A stretch of 64,000 nt of DNA from JBFMFR01 sp040752025 (GTDB lineage: Bacteria; Chloroflexota; Anaerolineae; Anaerolineales; UBA4823), in the NCBI GenBank assembly GCA_040752025.1, contig JBFMFR010000007.1, positions 1 to 64,000 on the forward strand, in the 5' to 3' direction. The notes beneath the pieces are model-generated. The model made no database searches. It was given only the letters and a program-made list of their open reading frames with translations, and was not told the DNA's origin. This document shows, piece after piece, positions 16,794 to 24,311 of this stretch. A program made the position numbers and the translations under genes. The stretch's first letter is position 1. The number at the start of each line of letters is the position of its first letter.

Positions 16794-18839
16794 ATGCGTA
16801 ACAAACTATTTTTGGTTGCCTCGCTGTTGATCGTGGCGAGCATGGTGCTGGGCGCCTGCGCGACCCCGGCGCCCGAGAAAGTCGTCGAGACCGTGACGGT
16901 CGAGACGGTCAAGACTGTTGAGGTCCAGGTTGAAGGTGAGACCAAGATTGTCACTGCTACCCCTGAGCCGGTTGTGGCCGCGGAGTTCAAGTCGCCTGAT
17001 CCATCCACCTACGTGGTGGTGACCTTCGGCGATCCCGACACCCTCGATCCCGCCTGGGACTACGAGACTGCCGGTACGAACGTGCTGCAGAACACTCACA
17101 ACACCCTGATCTACTTCGACAAGGACAATCCGAATGCTTTCACGCCCGAGCTGGCTCTGGAAGTTCCCACCCTGGAGAACGGCGGCATCTCGGCGGATGG
17201 CCTGACCTACACCTTCAAGATCCGCCAGGGCGTCAAGTTCCACGATGGCAGCGACATGACCCCCGAAGACGTGGCCTTCAGCTTCCAGCGTGGCCTGCTG
17301 CAGGGCGGCTACGACTCGCCGCAGTGGCTGCTGACCGAACCCCTGTTGGGTGTGGGTGTCAGCGATGTGAGTGAGCTGGTTGGCGATGGCTCTGCCGCCG
17401 GCGACCGCGACCTTCTGTTGGCCATGGACCCTGCTGAACTGGTGCGCGTCTGCGAGCTGGTCAAGAGCACGGTGGTGGCTGACGATGCCAACTGGACGGT
17501 GACCTTCAACACGGTGCAGCCCTGGGCGCCCTTGATCCCGACCCTGGCCGCACATGGCTGGGGCGCGGTCCAGTCCAAGGCCTGGATTGGCGCCAACGGC
17601 GGCTGGGACGGCGACTGCGCCACCTGGCAGAATTTCTTCAACCCGGGCGCTGAGGCTCTGAACGCTCTGCCGCTGGGTTCGAGCGCCATGGGCACTGGCC
17701 CCTACATGCTGGAGCGCTGGGTGCCGGGCGAGGAAATCGTGCTTAAGGCCAACGAGAACTACTGGCGCACCGAGCCGGCCTGGGAAGGCGGCCCAACGGG
17801 CGTAGCCAAGATCAAGACGATCATCATCAAGAACGTGACCGAGTTCAGCACCCGCTACGCCATGCTGCAGGCTGGCGACGCGGACAGCATTGCGATTGGC
17901 TCCCAGGCGGACTGGCCGCAGATGGACGATCTGACCGGCCAGATCTGCGAGCTGGAAGACACCAACTGCGAACCTACCGACAAGCCGGATGCGCCATTGG
18001 AGATGATCCGCGGCTTCCCGGCGGCCACCCACACCGATATGTTCCTGAACTTCAACATCAACTCGGAAGGCGGCAACAACTTCATCGGCAGCGGCCAGTT
18101 GGATGGCAATGGCATCCCGGCCAACTTCTTCAGCAACATCCACGTGCGCAAGGCGTTCGCGTACTGCTTCAACTACGACGCTTACCTGAATGACGTTTTG
18201 CAGGGCGAGGCAGTGCGCCTGACCTCGGTGATCTTGCCCGGCATGGCTGGCTACGATGAGAACCAGCCGCAGTACACCTACGACCCCGCCAAGTGCGAGG
18301 AAGAAATCAAGCAGGCCGAGTTTGACGGCGTCATGGTCTGGGACACGGGCTTCCGCCTGACCCTGGGCTACAACACCGGCAACACCGGTCGCCAGACGAT
18401 CGGCCAGATCTTGCAGGCCGAGCTTTCGGCGATCAACGAGAACTTCGTGGTCGAGGTGACCGGCCTGCCCTGGCCGACCTACCTGCGCAACTTCCGCGCC
18501 AGCAAGCTGCCTATCTCTGCCAGCGGCTGGGTCGAGGACATCGACGACCCGCACAACTGGGTGCAGCCTTACATGATCGGTACTTTCGCCCGCCGCCAGG
18601 CGCTGCCGGATGACTTGGTAGCGCAATTGTCGGATTACGTCAATCGCGGCGTGGTCGAGATCGACCCGGTCAAGCGCGACGAGATCTACAAAGAGCTCAA
18701 CCAGCTCTATTACGAACAGGTGCCGACCATCGTGCTGTTCCTGGCTAACCAACGCCGCTACCAGCAGCGCTGGGTGGAAGGCTGGTTCACCAACCGTGTC
18801 TTCCCGGGCACCTACTACTACGCGATGTGGAAGAACTGA
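16794..18839 (+). CDS. peptide ABC transporter substrate-binding lipoprotein (SBP_bac_5), system 1
   Basis: 681 residues. A lipoprotein signal ends in LGAC. A Val/Thr/Glu-rich linker (VETVTVETVKTVEV) leads to a family-5 solute-binding domain (DPDTLDPAWDYETAG, GVKFHDGSDMTPEDVAFSF). It captures peptides or similar solutes at the outer membrane face and delivers them to the permeases encoded next. The codon use is strongly biased to C-ending codons, more than in its neighbours, as expected for a highly expressed gene. It has a distal SD-like element upstream and a perfect hairpin after the stop. Confidence 0.92.
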   Translation: MRNKLFLVASLLIVASMVLGACATPAPEKVVETVTVETVKTVEVQVEGETKIVTATPEPVVAAEFKSPDPSTYVVVTFGDPDTLDPAWDYETAGTNVLQNTHNTLIYFDKDNPNAFTPELALEVPTLENGGISADGLTYTFKIRQGVKFHDGSDMTPEDVAFSFQRGLLQGGYDSPQWLLTEPLLGVGVSDVSELVGDGSAAGDRDLLLAMDPAELVRVCELVKSTVVADDANWTVTFNTVQPWAPLIPTLAAHGWGAVQSKAWIGANGGWDGDCATWQNFFNPGAEALNALPLGSSAMGTGPYMLERWVPGEEIVLKANENYWRTEPAWEGGPTGVAKIKTIIIKNVTEFSTRYAMLQAGDADSIAIGSQADWPQMDDLTGQICELEDTNCEPTDKPDAPLEMIRGFPAATHTDMFLNFNINSEGGNNFIGSGQLDGNGIPANFFSNIHVRKAFAYCFNYDAYLNDVLQGEAVRLTSVILPGMAGYDENQPQYTYDPAKCEEEIKQAEFDGVMVWDTGFRLTLGYNTGNTGRQTIGQILQAELSAINENFVVEVTGLPWPTYLRNFRASKLPISASGWVEDIDDPHNWVQPYMIGTFARRQALPDDLVAQLSDYVNRGVVEIDPVKRDEIYKELNQLYYEQVPTIVLFLANQRRYQQRWVEGWFTNRVFPGTYYYAMWKN

Positions 18840-18890
18840 GTTACACCTTAGGGCAGCAGCATAGCTAACGTGATGTTGTTTCCCTGATCT

Positions 18891-18925
18891 GAAGTGTAGG
18901 GACACAACCTGTGTCCCTACACTTC
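18891..18925 (+). promoter_or_regulatory. perfect intercistronic hairpin after binding protein 1
   Basis: 16-base arms (18891-18906 and 18910-18925) pair perfectly around a 3-base loop. There is no T-tract, so it is more likely a 3'-end stabiliser or processing stop for the binding-protein mRNA than a full terminator. Confidence 0.7.
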
Positions 18926-18973
18926 CCACCTCTGTCAAGTACGCTCATCTGAGCAGTGAGGAGTGAAGCACTC

Positions 18974-20038
18974 ATGGTTAATTACATTATCCGGCGATTG
19001 TTAGTTTTGCCGCTGATCCTGTTCGGCGTGACGGCGTTGATCTTTGGCATGCTGCAGTTCCTCAGCCCCGAAGAACGCTCCGCTTTGTACGTGCGGGATA
19101 TCCCCAAGAACCCGGCCCAGATGGACGCCATCATCAAGCGTTATGGCCTGAATGACCCGATCCTGACGCAGTACTGGCACTGGCTGTGGGGGCGCAAGGA
19201 CATGGTGTCGGGCGAGATGGTGGGCGGCATCCTGCGCGGCCAGTTTGGCTACTCGCGCACCGGCAACCAGCCGGTGGTGGACCTGCTCAAGCGGCGTTTC
19301 CCGGCTACAGTTGAGCTGACTCTATACACGATCTTGCCGATTATCGGCATCGGCGTGTGGCTGGGGATTGTGGCGGCGGTCAACCACAACAAGTTCCTGG
19401 ACCAGGCGGCGCGCGTCTTCGCCATCCTGGGGCATTCGCTGCCCAGTTTCGTGTTGGGCCTGCTGGCGCTGCTGCTGTTCTACGCCAAGCTGGGCTGGTT
19501 CCCGCCTGGGCGGCTGTCAGACTGGGCGAATACGGTCATCTATTCTGATTCATTCCGCACCTATACTTCGCTGCTTACGGTTGACTCGCTGCTGAATGGG
19601 CGGGTGGATGTCTTCCTGGATGCGCTGCGCCACCTGATCCTGCCGGTGATTGTACTATCCACGATCTCATGGGCTACCTATCTGCGCGTGACGCGTTCCT
19701 CGATGTTGGAAACGCTGCGCCAGGAGTACGTGGTCACGGCGCGGGCCAAGGGTTTGAAGGAGAGGGATGTGATCAACGGGCACGCCCGCCCGAACGCTTT
19801 GATCCCGGTGGCGACGCTGGGCGGCTTTACGGTAGCGGGCTTGCTGGGGGGAGCGGTGTTGACCGAGACGATCTTCGATTACCCGGGCATCGGGCAGGCG
19901 GCTGGCGCGGCCGCAGCCCAACTGGACGTAATCACCGTGCTCTCGTTTACCTTGTTGAGCAGTTTTATCTTGATCGTGGCGAACCTGATCGTGGATGTGA
20001 TGTACGCCTTCCTCGATCCGCGCGTTCACCTGGATTAG
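18974..20038 (+). CDS. peptide ABC transporter permease (DppB type), system 1
   Basis: ATG 18974 follows GAGGAG (18958-18963) and gives MVNYIIRRLLVLPLIL, the usual DppB start; the upstream in-frame codon at 18956 overlaps that ribosome site. The ~354 residues contain six membrane helices and the EAA loop (VVTARAKGLKERDVINGHARPNALIP) that docks to the ATPases. It ends with the family motif DVMYAFLDPRVHLD. Confidence 0.92.
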   Translation: MVNYIIRRLLVLPLILFGVTALIFGMLQFLSPEERSALYVRDIPKNPAQMDAIIKRYGLNDPILTQYWHWLWGRKDMVSGEMVGGILRGQFGYSRTGNQPVVDLLKRRFPATVELTLYTILPIIGIGVWLGIVAAVNHNKFLDQAARVFAILGHSLPSFVLGLLALLLFYAKLGWFPPGRLSDWANTVIYSDSFRTYTSLLTVDSLLNGRVDVFLDALRHLILPVIVLSTISWATYLRVTRSSMLETLRQEYVVTARAKGLKERDVINGHARPNALIPVATLGGFTVAGLLGGAVLTETIFDYPGIGQAAGAAAAQLDVITVLSFTLLSSFILIVANLIVDVMYAFLDPRVHLD

Positions 20039-20059
20039 CCAAGCTGGCAGGAGGCAACA

Positions 20060-21094
20060 ATGGCAGCAGTTACTGGTACTCCCGCAAGTTACCTGGATGG
20101 TTTACCGGAGCGTAAAATCACCTGGCTGGAGCGGCTGATCGGGCCGGAGTTCTACCGGATCCTGAAAGGCATCGTCACCAACCCGTTATCGATCGTCGGC
20201 ACATCGCTGATCACCTTCTTCATCGTTGTGGCGATTTTTGCGCCGTTGATCGCGCCGCCAACCAATGCCCGTGATCCTTACGTGGTGCCGCGGGATGGTT
20301 TCAGCCCAACCCCTAAAGCACCGGGCACCGAATGGAAGACGCGCCCGCCAGAAATTCCTTTATGGTTTGGGCTGATTGGCAGGGAAAGCTGGACGCACGT
20401 TTTTGGCACCACGGGCGGCCAATGGGATCTTTTCTATGGCGTGGTGTGGGGCACGCGCACGGCGCTGAAGGTGGGCCTGACGGTGGAAGGGCTGTGCCTG
20501 GTGGTTGGAATCCTGGTCGGCAGTCTGTCGGCTTTCTACGGAAAATGGGTGGATGAAGTGCTCATGCGCATCACTGAGATCTTCATCGCTTTCCCCTTCC
20601 TGATGGCCGCTTTGACCCTGTCGGCGATCCTGACTCCGGTGATCGGCAAGGGCATCTGGCCGCCGTTGATCGCCATGGTGGCGTTCAGTTGGATGGGCTA
20701 CGCCCGTATCATCCGCGGCGATATCCTATCGGTGCGCGAGCGCGACTTCGTCATGGCGGCGCGCGTGATCGGCGTGAAGGATCGCCGCATCATTATGAAG
20801 CACATCATCCCGAATGCGGTCTATCCGACCCTGATCCTGGCATCGATGAACATCGGTGGAGATGTGATCTCCTTTGCGGCCCTGAGCTTCCTGGGGATTG
20901 GTACGGAGGTTGGTTACGCCGACTGGGGTCAGATGATCAGCTTCGCGCGTAACTGGATCCCCTCCCTGGCGACCTATTGGTACATCGTGGTGTACCCGGG
21001 TCTGGCGTTGGCGATGTTCACCCTGGGTTGGAACCTGGTGGGCGACGCGCTACGCGATATTATGGACCCGCGCTTGCGCGGCCGGGGCGTGTAA
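20060..21094 (+). CDS. peptide ABC transporter permease (DppC type), system 1
   Basis: 344 residues with an N-terminal helix, an outer loop, five more helices and the EAA loop (VMAARVIGVKDRRIIMKHI). The ending GDALRDIMDPRLRG is characteristic of DppC. It pairs with the DppB gene 21 bases upstream. GGAGG at 20049-20053 precedes ATG 20060. It is the last gene of system 1. Confidence 0.92.
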   Translation: MAAVTGTPASYLDGLPERKITWLERLIGPEFYRILKGIVTNPLSIVGTSLITFFIVVAIFAPLIAPPTNARDPYVVPRDGFSPTPKAPGTEWKTRPPEIPLWFGLIGRESWTHVFGTTGGQWDLFYGVVWGTRTALKVGLTVEGLCLVVGILVGSLSAFYGKWVDEVLMRITEIFIAFPFLMAALTLSAILTPVIGKGIWPPLIAMVAFSWMGYARIIRGDILSVRERDFVMAARVIGVKDRRIIMKHIIPNAVYPTLILASMNIGGDVISFAALSFLGIGTEVGYADWGQMISFARNWIPSLATYWYIVVYPGLALAMFTLGWNLVGDALRDIMDPRLRGRGV

Positions 21095-21119
21095 GCCTGA
21101 TCGATGATGAGAGGTATGT

Positions 21120-21162
21120 GGGCGGGTGCCGTTGCGTCACGTTGCGCTGGGGTCACCCGCCC
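21120..21162 (+). terminator. probable terminator of peptide system 1
   Basis: GGGCGGGTG (21120-21128) pairs with CACCCGCCC (21154-21162) around a 25-base loop, followed by a T-rich stretch. The long loop makes it less certain. Confidence 0.5.
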
Positions 21163-21236
21163 CGTTTGTTATTTTCCGAGGGTGATTTTCGTTCAAAATT
21201 GAACCTTTTTGATGCTTTCGTGGTATTTTAAAGCAA

Positions 21237-21830
21237 ATGGGTAGTACTATCGATCAGGAGCTCATTCTTCAGCTTCAAGCGGGCAGCCTGGATGCACTGG
21301 GTTTGCTCTATGACCGGCATCGCCAGATGGTGTTTCGCACCGCTCTGGGGATCACTGGCGATCCGGAGGCTGCCAATGACCTGCTTCAGGATGTTTTTTT
21401 GCGCCTGCACCGCTTCGCCGATCGGATCGAGGTTGAGCGCCCATTGGAACCCTGGCTGTATCGCGTGACGACCAACCTGGCCTATACCTGGGTCAAGCGC
21501 AACCGGCGTTGGTATCACCCGTTGGAAGATTTGGCCGAGTGGTTGGCCGGGCCCGGAAAAAGCAGCCCATATGATGAGGTTGAACGGAGCGATGATTGTA
21601 ACCGTGTTCAGAAGGCTATCTCGAATTTGCCGTTCGCGCAGCGCGTTGTAGTGGTGTTGTATTATCTAAACGATCTTTCTCTCCAGGAGGTTGCGGAAAT
21701 CCTGGAACTGCCGGTTGGTACAGTTAAATCTCGGTTGCACTATGGCCGCCAGGCGCTGAAAAAGAGCCTGGCGCTGGGCCGTTTCGCGGATGGTGATAAG
21801 TTGCCTGATTTTAATTATGAAAGACCCTGA
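21237..21830 (+). CDS. ECF-type RNA polymerase sigma factor
   Basis: 197 residues with sigma region 2 (LGLLYDRHRQMVFRTALGI...DLLQDVFLRLHR) and region 4 (LPFAQRVVVVLYYLNDLSLQEVAEILELPVGTVKSRLHYGR) and no regions 1 or 3, as in RpoE/SigW types. It directs polymerase to a small regulon. Upstream, GAACC (21201-21205) and CGT (21219-21221) recall an ECF-type promoter but the spacing is short; a TATTTT lies at 21224-21229. The next gene is in the usual place of an anti-sigma factor, and a peptide-binding lipoprotein follows. Confidence 0.9.
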   Translation: MGSTIDQELILQLQAGSLDALGLLYDRHRQMVFRTALGITGDPEAANDLLQDVFLRLHRFADRIEVERPLEPWLYRVTTNLAYTWVKRNRRWYHPLEDLAEWLAGPGKSSPYDEVERSDDCNRVQKAISNLPFAQRVVVVLYYLNDLSLQEVAEILELPVGTVKSRLHYGRQALKKSLALGRFADGDKLPDFNYERP

Positions 21831-21840
21831 GTGGTGTGCT

Positions 21841-22116
21841 ATGGATGAAGAGATGGATTTCTATCTAAAACGATGTGTCAAGGATTGGGCTGCAGGTTAC
21901 CAGCCTCCGGCCGATGGCCGCGCTAAATTGCTGCAGGCTGCTGAACGGACCCGGCAACACGCGCCCGCGCGCGGGTTGGGGGCAATCGCTTATCTCTGGG
22001 CTTTGATCTTCGATCAAGCGGTGGTCGATTTGCATCCTGACGGCATGGCGAGGCCGTGCACGCAGTCTCGCACCTGGTCTTTGTATATAGCAACGCAATG
22101 GCGGTTGGCGAATTAG
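21841..22116 (+). CDS. small protein in the anti-sigma position, unrecognised
   Basis: From ATG 21841 the product has 91 residues; ATG 21817 inside the sigma gene is an alternative. It begins with acidic and aromatic residues (MDEEMDFYLKRCVKDWAAG), has a YQPPADGRAKLLQAAE stretch and one weakly hydrophobic segment (LGAIAYLWALIFDQAVV). The position between an ECF sigma gene and a lipoprotein gene suggests an anti-sigma role, but it lacks the zinc HxxxCxxC motif and a clear membrane helix. Function unknown; it could be a shortened anti-sigma factor. Confidence 0.55.
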   Translation: MDEEMDFYLKRCVKDWAAGYQPPADGRAKLLQAAERTRQHAPARGLGAIAYLWALIFDQAVVDLHPDGMARPCTQSRTWSLYIATQWRLAN

Positions 22117-22128
22117 TTCCCTTCCAGT

Positions 22129-24081
22129 ATGCACAAACGTTCTCTTCGGCTGGTTGCTGTATTTGTGGTTACCTGGTTGGTGACAATGGCCTGTCAAGCC
22201 AGTTTGATTTCGAGTAAGGCCGCTACTCCTGCTACTCTTGAAACGCCTGTGATCGCCGCGGCTACACCGTCCCCGGTAAATACATCTGAACCGGAACGGC
22301 TTTTGACGATTTGTATGGGGCGCGAGCCGGCCTCTTTGTTTTTGTATGGAGATTTCTCGCTGGCAGCCCGCAATGTGCGCCAGGCGATTTACGATGGCCC
22401 GTTCGATGTGATCGGGTTTCAGGTAGTGCCGGTGATCCTGGCGAAGACGCCCGCGTTGGAAAACGGCGGTGTGGTTTTCGAAACGGTGGAAGTGCGAGCT
22501 GGCGAAATGATCGTGGATGGATACGGCAACCTGGCGAAGCTGGGCGAAGGGGTAAATTACCGACCTCCTGGCTGCAACCGGATGGACTGCCTGGCTACGT
22601 ATAACGGTGAGGGCGCAGTCCAGACCGACCAGATGGTGGTACGGTTCGAGCTGCTGCCGGGTTTGCTTTGGTCGGATGGGTTACCTTTGAGCGCGGACGA
22701 TTCGGTTTATTCCTACGAAATTGCCCAGAGTCTCTATCCGCAGGTGCGGGCAGATTTGCTGCTGCATACGAGCGCTTATCAGGCGTTGGATGCCAACACG
22801 ATTGAATGGCGGGCGGTACCGGGTTATCGTGATCCGGGATTCGCTACAAATTTTTTCACGCCGTTGCCGCGGCATGCCTGGGGTAATCTGGCGGTGCAGG
22901 ATTTGTTTTCCGCAGAGATCTCGACTCGCAAACCGCTTGGATGGGGAGCTTATGTAATCGAAGAATGGATTGCCGGCGATCATATTACGTTGAGCCGGAA
23001 CCCCAATTACTTCCGCCAGGATCAGGATATCCCCCGGTTCGATAAGTTTGTATTTCGATTTATGCCTGACAAGGATCAAGCCAAGCTGGCCTTGTTAGCC
23101 GGCGAATGTGACTTGCTGGATGAGACGGTGTATTTCTCGCCGCCAGACCCACAACTGGTGGAATTAGAAAGTGAAGGAAAGGCGCAAATTGTTATGCAGG
23201 CAGGCGTTGCCTGGGAGCACATGGATTTTGACATCTTACCGGTAGTTCAACCAGATGAAAATCGAAATATGCTCTTCCACCTGAGAGAGACTCGGCAGGC
23301 GATTGCAATGTGTATAGATCGGCAGCGCCTGGTAGACGAATTTTTTCGGGGAAAATCACTGGTCCCTACCAGTTTTGTTCCGCCTTCCCATCCATTGCTG
23401 AACGCGGATGTTAAGCAGTATGCTTATGATCCTGGCGCTGCTTCGGCTTTGCTTGAAACCGCAGGATGGATTGATCAGGATGGCGATCCCCATACTCCGC
23501 GCCAGGCCCAGGGTGTAACGGGTGTGACCGATGGTACCGCCCTGGCATTCACATTTCTTACGACTACGGAGCCCGAAAAACAACAAGCCGCGCAAATCAT
23601 CCAATCTTCGCTGGAACAGTGTGGCATCAGAATGGAAATCAATGCCAGCGATTGGCAAACGGTGTTCGCTCCGGGGCCGGATGGAGCGGTGTTCGGCCGG
23701 AAATTTGAGATGGCGCAATTTGGTTGGGAAGCTGCGCTTGAGCCCCCTTGTTTCCTCTATATGAGCAGTGAGATTCCTGGCCCTTATCCGGAAGCTTCCA
23801 AGGGGTGGGGTGGGGCTAATGCCAGTGGTTACAGCAACCCGGAATATGACCTGGCTTGCCAGCAGGCACTTGCGACGATAGCCGGGATGCCGGAGCACCA
23901 GGCTGCTCACTTCCAGGCGCAGGCTATCCTAGCCGAAGATGTGCCGATGATCCCGCTATATCTGCGAACACACACGCTGGTTGCGCGTTCTGATCTATGT
24001 CATATAAATCTGGAGGCTGTTGCCGAAAGTGCATTGTGGAATCTAGAGTTTTTTGATTATGGTCAGGCTTGCAACAATTAA
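22129..24081 (+). CDS. peptide-type substrate-binding lipoprotein (SBP_bac_5) linked to an ECF sigma gene
   Basis: 650 residues. The lipoprotein signal ends VTMAC. The family-5 solute-binding fold is present (LLTICMGREPASLFLYGDFS, LSADDSVYSYEIAQS, GWGGANASGYSNPEYD). Unlike the other two peptide-binding proteins it has no distal SD-like element, no Val-Glu linker and no permease directly behind it. It starts 12 bases after the small gene with almost no ribosome site, so translation is probably coupled. It may be a sensor for the sigma factor or an extra binding protein for system 2. Confidence 0.85.
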   Translation: MHKRSLRLVAVFVVTWLVTMACQASLISSKAATPATLETPVIAAATPSPVNTSEPERLLTICMGREPASLFLYGDFSLAARNVRQAIYDGPFDVIGFQVVPVILAKTPALENGGVVFETVEVRAGEMIVDGYGNLAKLGEGVNYRPPGCNRMDCLATYNGEGAVQTDQMVVRFELLPGLLWSDGLPLSADDSVYSYEIAQSLYPQVRADLLLHTSAYQALDANTIEWRAVPGYRDPGFATNFFTPLPRHAWGNLAVQDLFSAEISTRKPLGWGAYVIEEWIAGDHITLSRNPNYFRQDQDIPRFDKFVFRFMPDKDQAKLALLAGECDLLDETVYFSPPDPQLVELESEGKAQIVMQAGVAWEHMDFDILPVVQPDENRNMLFHLRETRQAIAMCIDRQRLVDEFFRGKSLVPTSFVPPSHPLLNADVKQYAYDPGAASALLETAGWIDQDGDPHTPRQAQGVTGVTDGTALAFTFLTTTEPEKQQAAQIIQSSLEQCGIRMEINASDWQTVFAPGPDGAVFGRKFEMAQFGWEAALEPPCFLYMSSEIPGPYPEASKGWGGANASGYSNPEYDLACQQALATIAGMPEHQAAHFQAQAILAEDVPMIPLYLRTHTLVARSDLCHINLEAVAESALWNLEFFDYGQACNN

Positions 24082-24102
24082 GCGCATGCAAATTTTGCTC
24101 GA

Positions 24103-24131
24103 TTGACCGATATCGGATTTATTGGTAAGAT
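24103..24131 (+). promoter_or_regulatory. promoter of peptide system 2
   Basis: TTGACC (24103-24108), a 17-base spacer and TAAGAT (24126-24131). The transcript would start near 24138, leaving a leader of about 174 bases that includes the distal SD-like element. Confidence 0.6.
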
Positions 24132-24209
24132 TATTTTACAGATCAGGTGTTTTTCGAACTGAAAACAGTTCGTTGTATTCCAGCCAAGGAAGAAATAGAA
24201 TTTCATTTG

Positions 24210-24219
24210 AAAGGAGGTG
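24210..24219 (+). promoter_or_regulatory. distal Shine-Dalgarno-like element (STAB-SD-like) of binding protein 2
   Basis: AAAGGAGGTG, followed by GTTG as in the copy at 16695, lies 92 bases before ATG 24312, which has its own GAGGAGGAG site. The two leaders also share a TTGACAA patch and the final GAGGAG-to-ATG stretch, so they look related by descent. Confidence 0.5.
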
Positions 24220-24311
24220 GTTGTCCGGTACAGAAGCGCTAGAACACCATTTTCGAGTAAGTTGATTTGACAACAATCTAATATTTCATTCTCTACGAGG
24301 AGGAGAAACAC

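Noticed and set aside
16806..18938. 710-codon open frame antisense to binding protein 1
   Set aside because: It results from the strong C-ending codon bias of the sense gene. It has no family pattern or ribosome site.
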